Source of the DNA: Candidatus Latescibacterota bacterium | GTDB lineage: Bacteria > Latescibacterota > UBA2968 > UBA8231 | Assembly: GCA_021295675.1 (NCBI GenBank) | Contig: JAGWBY010000113.1 | Location: forward strand, 5,523-25,028 | Direction of reading: 5' to 3' | DNA: 19,506 bases | Shown here: piece after piece, positions 7,488-15,988 of the stretch | Layout of the letters: each line of letters begins with the position of its first letter | Position numbering within the stretch: position 1 is the first letter of the stretch | Program-made: the position numbers and the translations under genes | The notes under the pieces: generated by a model | What the model was told of the DNA's origin: nothing | The model's database searches: none | Seen by the model: only the letters and a program-made list of their open reading frames with translations

Positions 7488-7539
7488 ATAGTTTCCCAAA
7501 GAAGGGTAGTGTATCCGTTGGAAAATTTAGGGGAACTAT
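7488..7539. repeat. Inverted repeat between convergent gntK and lacI-type genes
   Basis: ATAGTTTCCC (7488-7497) pairs with GGGGAACTAT (7530-7539) as a 10-bp stem with one G-T wobble, enclosing a 32-nt loop. It begins 6 nt after the gntK stop codon, in the 90-nt gap between two convergent genes. It may act as a two-way transcription end or messenger-stabilising hairpin, but it has no T-run and a long loop, so a standard intrinsic terminator is unlikely. Confidence 0.35.
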
Positions 7540-7572
7540 ATACCTGTTGTCCCGCTGGCTTCTGCGGTTGAC

Positions 7573-8607
7573 TTACTTTGGTCTATTCGCCCCGCAGGAT
7601 TCCCGCACGATCAGAGGCGTTTCCAAGGTTATTTGCCGAGGCGTCTCCTGCCCCTCAAGTTGTTCCAGCATCAGCTCTATCGCCGCTTGGGCAATCGCCT
7701 CACGGGGAGTTGCCAGGGTCGTCAGTGCCGGCGTCATATAAGCCCCCACTTCGATATCGCTGTACCCCACCACGGCCACATCCTCGGGAACGCGCAGCCC
7801 TGACTCCCGCAGCCCTCGACAAACGCCTATCGCCGTATAATCGCTCCGGCACACAAGGGCCGTAAACCGGTCGCCGAGCTTTTTGCCCACTTGATACGCC
7901 GGTTCTAAGAAAGCGGTTTTACCATGTATGCATTGCGGGGTCAGGTCGTGCTTTTGCATCGCCAGCAAATACCCCTTGCCCTTGTCTGAACCCAAGTTGT
8001 TCGTCTCCCAGTTCGTTCCGATAAACCCGATCCGCTCATGCCCCAACCGGATCAAATGCTCTGTAGCCTCGCAAAAACTCGTTATATTGTTCAGCACGAC
8101 CCCACTCAGATTTGGAAGCGGGTAGTGAAACGTCACCACCGGCACTAGTTCCCCCACAGCATGCATAATGACCTCTGACTCTCCTACGATGCCTCGCGCA
8201 TCAATCAAGAGTCCGTCTACGCCCCGGGAAAGTAACTTCTTGATATCCTTTATCTGGTCGTCCTCTGCCCGAGGAAACCGGTCGGTGGGCATGCCCACCA
8301 CAATCTCATAATCATGCCGTTTAGCCGCCGTCATAATATGAGCAGTCTGATCTGCGGACATCTCCCGAGAAATATGGTGGGTTAGCAGACCTAGGGTATT
8401 TGTCTTCCCTGTCACAAACCCCAGCGCCAGCAAATTGGGAGTATAGTTCAACTCGGCGGCTTTTTGCAGCACCCGTTTTCGGGTCTCCTCCGTCACCAAG
8501 GCCGACACCTTCTGATCCTTGGATAGAGCCCGAGAGATGGTTGCAATCGAAACCCCCAACTCCCGTGCAACATCTTTGATGGTAGCTCGCTTTTTTTTCA
8601 TTGACAT
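7573..8607 (-). CDS. LacI-family transcriptional regulator
   Basis: A 344-residue protein. The N-terminal helix-turn-helix ATIKDVARELGVSIATISRA and hinge-region NYTPNLLA are typical LacI/GalR. A periplasmic-binding-protein-like effector domain follows: GLLTHHI, DGLLIDARG, HERIGFIG, TALVCRSDYTAIGV, VPEDVAVVGYSDIEVG. Two ATGs are possible (8607 and 8601); the second gives MKKKRATIKDV, and neither has a clear Shine-Dalgarno. It is convergent with gntK, and a LacI-like palindrome lies before the kinase-gntK pair, so sugar-acid sensing is a reasonable inference; the effector is unknown. The segment GKKLGDRFTAL is short compared with the usual spacer before the TAL strand, which may be natural or a small in-frame loss. 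Confidence 0.9.
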   Translation of the reverse strand: MSMKKKRATIKDVARELGVSIATISRALSKDQKVSALVTEETRKRVLQKAAELNYTPNLLALGFVTGKTNTLGLLTHHISREMSADQTAHIMTAAKRHDYEIVVGMPTDRFPRAEDDQIKDIKKLLSRGVDGLLIDARGIVGESEVIMHAVGELVPVVTFHYPLPNLSGVVLNNITSFCEATEHLIRLGHERIGFIGTNWETNNLGSDKGKGYLLAMQKHDLTPQCIHGKTAFLEPAYQVGKKLGDRFTALVCRSDYTAIGVCRGLRESGLRVPEDVAVVGYSDIEVGAYMTPALTTLATPREAIAQAAIELMLEQLEGQETPRQITLETPLIVRESCGANRPK

Positions 8608-8895
8608 GCGTTCGGGTTAAGGGATCTCTAATGGGTAGGTGCGATAAGACCAACCCGTCGAACCTTTGCCTATTGGACAAGTCGGTGCTAGTGCCTGCGC
8701 TGGGGTGTACATACGGCCAACAGCGCTGAGACAAGAAAAAAATTCAGTACAAAGGCTTTGGCAATGCTGTAGACGGAATTTTAGGTCGTGTATTCGTTTG
8801 AAACTTAGACGGGGCAACAAGCAAGCTCAGGTTGGCCAGTTGACCTAATTTAGATGGAATCGAACCGCTTAACGCGTTGCTAGACAGAGGCGGAG
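8608..8895. other. Intergenic region, 288 nt
   Basis: This stretch separates the start of the LacI-type gene from the end of the Mrp operon, both on the minus strand, so it should hold the regulator's promoter and the operon's end. I see no strong sigma-70 promoter and no G+C stem followed by a T-run. Small symmetric elements occur: GTTTGAAAC near 8796-8804 and AACGCGTT at 8871-8878, the latter centred on CG. No coding frame with family-like sequence was seen. Confidence 0.4.
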
Positions 8896-10561
8896 TCATC
8901 CCAAGTACACAAACAAGTATACTGCCAAGAAAATCGTCACCAACAACACGCTGCTACTGATAGGCCACGCCCTCGCAAAGACGCCTGTCGGGCCGTGGTA
9001 CTGGCGCACCTGATCTATTAAAGCGAAGACCTGTCGCTTGCTCCAAGCGATCAGTCCACCCCACAGCGGCGCACCCACCTGCACGCACAACCGCGCTGCG
9101 CCGGGTAGCAGCTTTCGGTAGGTCCAGTCCACGTCGATATTGGCCGAGCGCAGCTCCGGCGGGTAGATGCCCGTCAGCTTGAGCGCGACAAAGGCCAGCG
9201 CCGAAAAGAACAACAACTGGAGTTGTAAAACTATGTGGGTCGCATCGTACGGCTCGTAGGCAACCGGGTAGGGCAGGAGTCTATACAAATAGTGCGGGAA
9301 CGAACCGATACCAATGCACAGCGCCGCCCCAATCCCCATTGCCAAGAGCATGTTGCGCGGTGCTTCGCGGCAGCGGATCCCCGCGTCGTGAGCGAAGAAG
9401 GCAAAGAAGGGAATTTTAATGCCGGCGTGATGGAAGACGCCAGCCGAGGCAAACAGCAACAGCAGCCATACCACGAGGTGTCCCTCGTTGGCCGCGGCCT
9501 GCATGACCATGGACTTACTGACAAAGCCACTAAAGAGCGGAAAGGCCGAAATCGACGCGGCTCCGATCATGCAAAAGCCACAAGTCCACGGCATGGATTT
9601 GTACAGGCCCCCAAGATCCGAGCCGTTGATCCTGCCGGTGCGATAGAGCACCGCGCCCATCGACATAAAGAGCAAGCCCTTGAAGAGCACATCGTTAAAA
9701 GCGTGGGCCACCGCGCCGTTGACGCCCATGCCCGGCCCCAAGCCGACGCCTACTACCATAAAGCCGATCTGGTTGATCATGCTGTAGCCCAACACGCGGC
9801 GCAGATCGTTTTCAATCACCGCATAGAAGATGGGGAACATCGCCATGGCCGCGCCTATGTAGAGCAGGAGTTCGGTACCGGCAAAACTGCGCGCCAGCAC
9901 ATAGACCGCGGTCTTGGTCGTGAAGGAGCTTGGACTCTGGGTAGGCATCCACTAGCCACGAGTGCAGGAATGGGAAGGCGCATTTAATGCCAACGCCGAG
10001 GAAGATCAGCCGCGTGGCCCAGCTATCGATGCCCAGATGCCCCAGCGCCAGCGAGCCGGTCTGCTGGTAGTGCCACGCCGTGCCGACCAAGAGCAGCAAG
10101 CCCGAACTGATGTGGATCAGCAGATAGCGCGTACCCGCGGCAATGGCCCTTTCACTTCGGCTGGCCCAGATCTGGAAAACCGAGCTAATCGCCAACAGCT
10201 CCCAGAAGATGAAGAGCACAATGAGATCGCCGGCAAAGACCGCGCCTACGGCCGCGCCCGCGTACAGGAAGCCTGTAGCCTGTTGCAAGCGGTCGCGCAG
10301 GTGCAGCGAAAAGAGCGCGGCAAGGAAGGCGGCCACGTGAAAGAGATAGCCAAAGAGCAGGCTGAGCTGGTCAACGCGCACCCAGTGCAGCTCGTACCCG
10401 GCTAGGGAGCTGACCTGACCGTCGCCTATCTGGTAGCCGAGGAGATTATAAAATCCCGCCAACGGCAAAAGGAGCAACGCCACCCGCCGCACCGCCAGCG
10501 GCAAAACGGGCAACAGCAGCCCGCCTAACAGCAGGAAGGCCGCCGGGTGCAGGCTAGTCAT
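8896..10561 (-). pseudogene. Mrp antiporter NuoM/MrpD-like subunit D3, frameshifted
   Basis: This is the last gene of the Mrp operon, a proton-translocating antiporter subunit of the NuoL/M/N family. The first frame (start 10561) has WELLAISSVFQIWASRSERA and ends conserved sequence at GIKCAFPFLHSWLVDAYPE. The second frame resumes at SSFTTKTAVYVLA and continues through ENDLRRVLGYSMINQIGFM, SAFPLFSGFVSKS and FHHAGIKIPFFAFF to the stop at 8896. Relatives read DAYPEA-x-x-TGTVFL-SAFTTKTA, so about 7-8 residues plus frame (20 or 23 nt) are missing near 9931. Both flanks are well conserved and free of stops. The start overlaps the 86-aa gene by 8 nt. As written the product would be truncated after about 210 residues. 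Confidence 0.85.
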
Positions 10562-10814
10562 AGTAATCCTCGCGGCGCATCAGCACCTTGCGCATCTGAG
10601 TGGCCGTCAAAACCAATAGCACGCAGGCGACAAACCCGTATATCGCGTAAAAGCCGAACCATCCCTCAACCGGGAAGACGCCCTCGGCAAAGTTCAAGTG
10701 CCGATGGAAGATCAGTTCCAAACCCAAGAGCAAGGCGCAGAGAGCGAAGAAGACCCATATCAAGCGGTGGACGTTACGCGGCTGGTCGAATAGATGTTTT
10801 TTTTCTGAGTTCAT
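10554..10814 (-). CDS. Small membrane protein of the Mrp operon
   Basis: An 86-residue protein with a basic N-terminus (NSEKKHLFDQPRNVHR), two transmembrane helices (about residues 18-36 and 52-70) and a charged tail ending MRREDYYD. I recall similar short proteins with an EGWFGFYAIYGFVACVLLVL-like helix between antiporter subunit genes in Mrp/Mbh-like operons, so it is likely an accessory subunit. It starts 4 nt after the D2 stop codon and its end overlaps the D3 start by 8 nt, which indicates translational coupling. The ORF is intact. No enzymatic motif is visible. Confidence 0.75.
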   Translation of the reverse strand: MNSEKKHLFDQPRNVHRLIWVFFALCALLLGLELIFHRHLNFAEGVFPVEGWFGFYAIYGFVACVLLVLTATQMRKVLMRREDYYD

Positions 10815-10818
10815 GGCT

Positions 10819-12232
10819 TTATCCTCCGATCTGGCGGCAGAGGTCTAGGAGCGGGTCGGGATAGAAGAAGAGCACCAGCCCGCCCAGCGCCGTGCAAATC
10901 AGCGGCAGGACGCAGGCCAGTGGGGCTTCCTGTAGGCCGCTTTCTTCATCGGGTGCTGCGTAGAAAAAGGCGTTGACGGCCACTGGTAATAAATAGGCGA
11001 TGTTGAGCAGTGAACTTACCAAGAGTACGCCAATGGCCACGTACTGCTCGGCGTCCAACCCAGCGAGGATGAGGTACCACTTGCTCCAAGCGCCTCCCAG
11101 CGGCGGCAAGCCGATGATGCTCAGCGAGCCGACGAGAAAGGCCGGCCGATGCCCTTCATCTCGCTGATCTCGGTCTTGTGCAGGGCAACCGCGATGGCCC
11201 CGGCGCAGAAGAAGAGCGTGATCTTGCCGAAGGCGTGCATGGCAATGTGCAGGCTGCCGCCGAGAACGCCCCAACTATTGGCCAGAGCCGCGCCGAGGAC
11301 GATGTAGGAGAGCTGACTGACAGTGGAATACGCCAAGCGGGCCTTGAGGTTGTCCTTGGTCATCGCCACCAGCGAGCCAATGAGAATCGTGGCGCAGGCC
11401 GCGTAGGCCAGATACGTGCCCAAGCCCGTGTCGGCGAGCAGGTCGATGCCGAAGATATAGACGACGACCTTAAGGATAGTGAAGACGCCAGCTTTGACTA
11501 CGGCCACCGCGTGCAGCAGGGCGCTGACTGGAGCCGGAGCCACCATAGCGGCAGGGAGCCAGCGGTGGAAGGGCATCAGCGCGGCCTTGCCCGTACCGAA
11601 GGTATAGAGAAAAAGCAAGACGCCGATGGTCCATGTCGGGGCCTTGCCAGCGAGGATACCGCCGGAAACGAAGTCAAGAGTCCCAGCGATGTAGTAGGTG
11701 GCGACCAAGCCTGTGAGCAGGAAACCGATCGAGGTCGCAAGCAGGATGCCCAGATAGACGCGGCCCCCCGCTTTGGCTTCCGCGCTGCGGTGGTGAGTGA
11801 CCAGCGGATAGGTCGAAAGCGTCAGCGCCTCGTAGCAGAAAAACAGCGTCAGCATGTTGCCGGCGAATGCCGCGCCCAAGGCCGCGGCGATCGCCAAGGC
11901 GAAGAAGGCGAAGAAGCGAGTTTGATTTTCCTCGTGATGGCCCCGCATGTAGCCGATGGAATAAGCCCCGCGGCGATCAGCGCAAAGAGCGCGCCGAGCG
12001 GCTCGACTTCAAAGGCCAAGGACAGACCTGGAAAAACCTCCACCAGATGCACCGACGGCCGGGCACCTGCGGCGACTTTGGGCACCAACGTGCAGACCGA
12101 GGCAAAAGTGCCTAGCCCGGCGAGCAGAGTCGCGGTCTCGCGCAAATTGGGACGGCGACCTAAAAGAGCAATCACCGGCGCGGCACCCAAAGGCAGGAGC
12201 ACAGCCGCGACAATGGCAGTCGAAGCACTCAT
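10819..12232 (-). pseudogene. Mrp antiporter NuoL/MrpA-like subunit D2, two frameshifts
   Basis: The family antiporter core is spread over three frames. Frame 1 starts at ATG 12232 (overlapping the D1 stop as ATGA) and runs to EPLGALFALIAAGL. Frame 2 resumes at YSIGYMRGHHEENQTRFFA and carries YEALTLSTYPLVTHH, LMPFHRWLPAAMVAP and PVSALLHAVAVVKAG, the typical channel segment with its lysine, up to EISEMKGIGR. Frame 3 resumes at AFLVGSLSIIGLPPLGGAWSKWYL and ends at 10819. Expected linkers such as WIVTSL (near 11964) and RMPLTMA (near 11143) are absent, implying losses of about 19-22 nt at each break. Everything outside the two junctions is conserved. The PVSALLH motif makes this the closest to MrpA/NuoL among the three large subunits. 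Confidence 0.85.
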
Positions 12233-13648
12233 GGCGCAATTCCCAAGAGCCAGTGCGCTGCCTTGTGGGCAACCCCAGCCGTCAGCGAGGTCTGCATCCC
12301 GAAACCAATGGTAAGCGCAATGAGCAGCCATACGGGGATCTGCATCGAGAGGGGGGCTTCGGCGATAGGCTCGGCATCTTCGGGTACCGGGCGGAAATAG
12401 GCGATTTCGACAAAGCGCCAGATATAGACCAGCGCCAGCAGTGAGCTTATCACCACCAGTGCGGCGACCGGCCACCAACCGCGCTCCAGCGCGCCCAAAA
12501 TCAAGTACCACTTGCTGATAAAGCCCACGGTAAACGGCACGCCGACTAGCCCCAAGCCAGCGAGGACAAAGGCGCACGAAGTCAGCGGCAGACGCTTGCC
12601 CAGCCCGCTGAGATCAGCCAATTGCACGGAGTTGATGCGGAGGAAGATGCAGCCAGCGGCCAAGAAGAGCGCCGCCTTCATCAGCGCGTGATTGAACAGG
12701 TGGACGATGCCAGCAGTCAGCCCAGTGGCCGATCCTAAGCTAACGCCGAGCATCACATAGCCGATCTGCGCCACGCTCGAATAGGCCAACAGCCGCTTGA
12801 GATCGGTCTGGTAGACCCAAGAGCACCAGCGGCAAGAGCAGGACATCGAGGTGCATGGTGCCAAAGGCGAAGTCCGCGCCAAAAATCGCGAAGACAAAGC
12901 GCAGGAAGGCGTACGCGGCAACCTTAGTCGCGGTTGCCGAGATGAAGGCAGTAACGGCCGAAGGCGCGTACGTGTAGGCGTTGGGCAACCAGATATGCAG
13001 CGGGAAAAGTGCCATCTTGAGGGTGAAGCCAACGCTTATAAAGGCAAAGGCCACGTGGATGGTGCGGGTATCGGCGACAGCTTTGATGCGCATGGCGAGA
13101 TCGGCCATGTTGAGCGTGCCGGTCATCGCGTACATCAGGCCGATGCCGATCAGGATAAAGGTCGCGCCAATCGTGCCCAAGATCAGGTAGTTATACGTCG
13201 CCATAAGGGCGCGGCGATCCCGGCCAAGACTAATCAGCCCATACGCCGAAAGCGACGAGATCTCCATAAACACGAAGACGTTAAAGGCGTCGCCGGTAAT
13301 GGCAATGCCCAGCAAGCCAGCCAGACAAAGCAGAAAGATCGCGCAGAAATACGGGCGGCGCTCTGCCTCGACTTCGCGCGCCGCACTCGCCGGTGCATAG
13401 GTCAGGACCACGGCCCCGATCAGCGCCACCAGTAAAATCAAATACGCATTGAGAGCATCTACTCGGAACTCGATGCCCCAAGGTGCGCTCCAGCCGCCCA
13501 ACGCGTAGGAGATGGGGCCGTCGGAGAGGACTTGCTGCAACAGTAGTACGGCCAGCGCCAGCGTACCCCAGCCGACGACCACGACAAACGGCCATAGCAA
13601 GTACCGCGGACGCAGCAATAGGCAGAGCGGCGCAGCGACCAGCGGCAA
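12229..13648 (-). pseudogene. mrpD: Mrp antiporter subunit MrpD-like (D1), frameshifted
   Basis: Frame 1 carries GDAFNVFVFMEISSLSAYGL, RALMATYNYLILGTIGATF, FPLHIWLPNAYTYAPSAV and TATKVAAY, reaching DVLLLPLVLLG. The second frame resumes at VYQTDLKRLLAYSSVAQIGY and continues with VHLFNHALMKAALFL, VPFTVGFISKWYLIL and the C-terminus to 12229. Relatives have a short hydrophobic stretch like AMFVGSLVA between the two, so about 20-26 nt are missing near 12816. Start is uncertain. TTG at 13648 is the first in-frame candidate, but a GTG at 13668 overlaps the mrpC stop (GTGA) in a neighbouring frame and would be the expected coupled start, which hints at a further small change near the N-terminus. Confidence 0.85.
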
Positions 13649-13664
13649 GACGATCTGGCGGCGA

Positions 13665-14021
13665 TCACGACCCCTCTTCCCGGCGTTGGATTTCGTCTTC
13701 TTCGATGGTCCCGTAGGCCGCGCGGATGCGCACCACCAGCGCCAACCCCACGGCGGTAGTGGCGATGCCTACTACAATGGCGGTGAGGATGAGAACGTGG
13801 GGCAATGGGTTGGAGTACGCCCTCACGCCTTCGGCGAGGATGGGCGCGGTCCCCCCCTCGACTTTGCCCATGCTGATGTAGAGCAAAAAGACCGAGGTTT
13901 GGAAAATATTGAGGCCGATCAGTTTCCGAATCAGGTTGCCGCGGGCGATGACATTGTAGAAGCCGGCCATCATCAGGAAAATGACGATCCAGTAGTTGTA
14001 CAGACCGAGGAACGAACTCAT
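13665..14021 (-). CDS. mrpC: Mrp antiporter subunit MrpC (NuoK-like)
   Basis: A 118-residue membrane protein with three helices, homologous to NuoK. Signature stretches are GFYNVIARGNLIRKLIGLNI, FQTSVFLLYISMGKV, and the highly conserved YSNPLPHVLILTAIVVGIA followed by TTAVGLALVVRIR; the tail YGTIEEDEI is also family-like. It forms part of the membrane proton/cation pathway of the Mrp complex. Its ATG at 14021 overlaps the MrpB stop codon (ATGA), and it is complete, one of the few intact genes of the operon. Length matches the family. Confidence 0.93.
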   Translation of the reverse strand: MSSFLGLYNYWIVIFLMMAGFYNVIARGNLIRKLIGLNIFQTSVFLLYISMGKVEGGTAPILAEGVRAYSNPLPHVLILTAIVVGIATTAVGLALVVRIRAAYGTIEEDEIQRREEGS

Positions 14022-14974
14022 GGCCGCTCCCGACCGCTGATTACGACAGCGGCCACGGTAATGCCAACCCCTAGCTCAATCAGCAGAATGCCATAGTGCT
14101 CGCCGTGGGTAGGATCGCTGGCCAACACCTTGTATTCGAGGAAATTGCCCCCGGCCAACAGGCAGGCCAAGCCCGTGCCGATGTAGAGCAGAAGCCCTAA
14201 GGCAAAAAAGACTTGGACGCGGCCAGCAGGGGCCACCCGGCGCGCCTCCTCGACCCCGTAGATCAGGGCGTACAAAATAAAGGCCGCGGCAAAGATCACG
14301 CCCGCTTGGAACCCGCCACCCGGACCAAAGTCGCCGTGGAACTGCACGTAGAGTCCAAAGAGCAAAATCAGCGGGATGAAGAGCTTGGAGGCGACGCGGA
14401 GGATCATCGCGTGTCGCATTGCTTGGTCGGCGGCCGCATCCAGTCTAGTGCCGCTGCCGCGCAACAGCAACAACACTGCTAGCCCAGCGGTGAAGATCAC
14501 CGTCACCTCGCCCAAGGTGTCGTAGCCCCGGTAGCTGGCCAACACGGAGGTGACCATGTTGGGAATGCCAATTTCCTCGGGGGACTCGGCGATATAGCGA
14601 GGAGCCACGTGCTGGTGGACCGGAGCGTTGGGGTCGCCCAAATGCGGCATATCCAGCGTGCCATAGATAAGCGCACCGCCGGTCAGGAGGCAGACGCAGA
14701 GGCCGCTCCAAGAGTGTTGGGGTTGGGTCTTTTCTCTAGGCCCGGTCAAGGTGAGCGCGGCCAAGAAGAGCACCGTTGCCAAGCCGGCACCCACCGCCGC
14801 TTCGGTGAAAGCCACATCGACTGCATCGAGCGAGGTAAAGATACAGGCCGAGAGCAAGCTGAAGATGCCGGTGAGCACTACCGCGGCAAAAAGGTCCCGC
14901 ACCTGGATAATAGCCACGGCGATAATGGCGAGGAACGTCATCAACACGACGTCGATGTCAATTAGCGCAGTCAC
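14018..14974 (-). CDS. mrpB: DUF4040/MbhE-like plus MrpB fused antiporter subunit
   Basis: A 318-residue membrane protein. Residues ~1-80 match the DUF4040 (MbhD-like) C-terminal part of MrpA (VVLTGIFSLLSACIFTSLDA, then DVAFTEAAVGAG). The middle (GIPNMVTSVLASYRGYDTLG) is MbhE-like. The C-terminal half is MrpB: VASKLFIPLILLFGLYVQFH, GDFGPGGGFQAGVIFAAAF and GEHYGILLIELGVGITVAA. MrpA is thus split, its tail fused to MrpB and its antiporter core coded separately (D2), an Mbh-like plan. The GTG start at 14974 overlaps the mrpG stop as GTGA. The end, AAVVISGRERP, lacks the hydrophobic IFYAF-like residues I expect, a possible in-frame loss of about 6-7 residues near 14035. Confidence 0.9.
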   Translation of the reverse strand: MTALIDIDVVLMTFLAIIAVAIIQVRDLFAAVVLTGIFSLLSACIFTSLDAVDVAFTEAAVGAGLATVLFLAALTLTGPREKTQPQHSWSGLCVCLLTGGALIYGTLDMPHLGDPNAPVHQHVAPRYIAESPEEIGIPNMVTSVLASYRGYDTLGEVTVIFTAGLAVLLLLRGSGTRLDAAADQAMRHAMILRVASKLFIPLILLFGLYVQFHGDFGPGGGFQAGVIFAAAFILYALIYGVEEARRVAPAGRVQVFFALGLLLYIGTGLACLLAGGNFLEYKVLASDPTHGEHYGILLIELGVGITVAAVVISGRERP

Positions 14975-15285
14975 TGTTCCTCCGGGGTGCCTTGGGGTAC
15001 AAGCCCACTGTGCCGCGCCGCGCGGGCGATGGCGTGGGTGGCGACGGGGCTAGCCAGCAATAAGAACAGCGCGATCATCACCAGCTTGACGGTCGCCAGC
15101 GACAGGCCACTCTGGAACATAAGCCCCAACAAGATCAAACCCGCGCCCAGTGTATCGGTAACGCCGCCGCCGTGCATGCGGCTGTAGAAGTCGGGCAAGC
15201 GCAGGAGACCCAAGCCGCCGACGAAGCAAAAGCCAGCCCCCAACAGCAGACAGGCCCAGCTAGCGTAGTAGAGTAGGGCTTCCAT
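14971..15285 (-). CDS. mrpG: Mrp antiporter subunit MrpG
   Basis: A 104-residue membrane protein with three helices. The diagnostic MrpG/PhaG segment is GLLRLPDFYSRMHGGGVTDT followed by LGAGLILLGLM; the last helix is VKLVMIALFLLLASPVATHA, ending AIARAA. It is a structural subunit of the Mrp complex. The ATG at 15285 overlaps the mrpF stop as TGATG, and its own stop overlaps the next start. It is complete and of normal length. Confidence 0.93.
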   Translation of the reverse strand: MEALLYYASWACLLLGAGFCFVGGLGLLRLPDFYSRMHGGGVTDTLGAGLILLGLMFQSGLSLATVKLVMIALFLLLASPVATHAIARAARHSGLVPQGTPEEQ

Positions 15286-15528
15286 CAGGCTTGAGCTTCC
15301 TCCTCACCAACGGTCGAGACGTACTTGAGGATGGCGATGGTGCCGATGAAGTTGATTAGCGCATAGACCAGCCCCAAGTCGAGAAAGTCGGGGCGGCCGG
15401 TCAAAAAGCCGATGACCGATAACAGCAACACGGTCTTGGTGCCAAACATATTGACGGCGAGCACGCGATCGTCGCACTAAGGCCAGCAGCATGGTGGCCA
15501 GTACCCCGATCATTGCAGCGGCGAACAC
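15285..15528 (-). pseudogene. mrpF: Mrp antiporter subunit MrpF, frameshifted
   Basis: From the GTG at 15528, which overlaps the mrpE stop by one base, frame 1 reads FAAAMIGVLATMLLALVR. The second frame then gives DDRVLAVNMFGTKTVLLLS, VIGFLTGRPDFLDLGLVYA and LINFIGTIAILKY, ending EEEAQA with a TGA at 15285-15287 that overlaps the mrpG start. Family members have a GPTV-containing loop (for example ALLGPTV) between the helix-1 arginine and DRVLAVN; it is absent, so about 20 or 23 nt are missing near 15474. Both halves are clearly MrpF, a three-helix subunit with the conserved DR in the second helix region. As written only a non-functional peptide with an out-of-frame tail would be made. Confidence 0.85.
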
Positions 15529-15988
15529 TAGCTCTCCCCTTCCATGTCGGTCACGCGGCGGTCCATGCCCCCAGAGCGCACGTCTTCAGCAGCTTCGCGG
15601 GTCAGGGCGTGGACATCAATGATACCTTCGTCGGTCTCAACGGAGACCGTGCCCGGCGTCAGCGTGATCGAGTTGGCGTAAATGACTTGTCCCAAGTGAG
15701 TCTTCTGGCTTGCCTCGACTCGGATTAAGCGGGGCGACAGCGGCATCCGAGGATGCACGATCCGCCGCACCACATCGAGATTGGATTTGACTATTGCCCA
15801 CAAGAACCAAGGCATATAGCGCAGCAAGCCGGGGATCAGGTGGATAGGATGCCCTTCGGGATCGACGATCTTCATGCGGCGGCAGAGCCGAAGCCCAAGA
15901 GCAGGCCCGTATAAATGCCCGACAAAAGCAGCCAACTCAAAAACAGCAGGACGAAAAGACTGAGCGTTCTGCGCAGCGCGTTTGACAA
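15528..15988 (-). pseudogene. mrpE: Mrp antiporter subunit MrpE, frameshifted
   Basis: The C-terminal part is unmistakable MrpE: RRMKIVDPEGHPIHLIPGL, YMPWFLWAIVKSNLDVVRRI, and TLTPGTVSVETDEGIIDVHAL. The true N-terminus lies in another frame: a TTG start at 15988 with GAGG 7 nt upstream gives LSNALRRTLSLFV, LLFLSWLLLSGIYTGLLLGF and GSA, the expected first helices. A TTG at 16001 opens a continuous frame into the C-terminal part, but its first 40 residues (for example VKRAAQNAQSFRPAV) are hydrophilic and unlike MrpE, so I reject it. Relatives have a VVWLA-like stretch before RRM; about 19-25 nt are missing near 15882. It is the first gene of the Mrp operon. Confidence 0.82.

Noticed and set aside
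8840..8895. tRNA-like T-arm motif GGTTCGATTCC on the minus strand just after the D3 stop codon
   Set aside because: The flanking five bases do not form a T-stem (only two G-C pairs and a wobble), and no D-arm, anticodon arm or acceptor stem could be drawn.
9235..9987. Plus-strand open frame (250 codons) opposite D3
   Set aside because: Antisense to well conserved antiporter sequence and without recognisable motifs or a ribosome binding site.
11178..12314. Long plus-strand open frame (378 codons) opposite D2
   Set aside because: Its translation is highly charged low-complexity sequence with no family features, and it lies antisense to conserved antiporter segments; it is a shadow of GC-rich coding.
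8896..15988. Programmed ribosomal frameshifting or bypassing as the cause of the split Mrp frames
   Set aside because: The conserved residues at the junctions are absent from the DNA in all frames, so no recoding event could restore them, and no common slippery sequence is present at the breaks.
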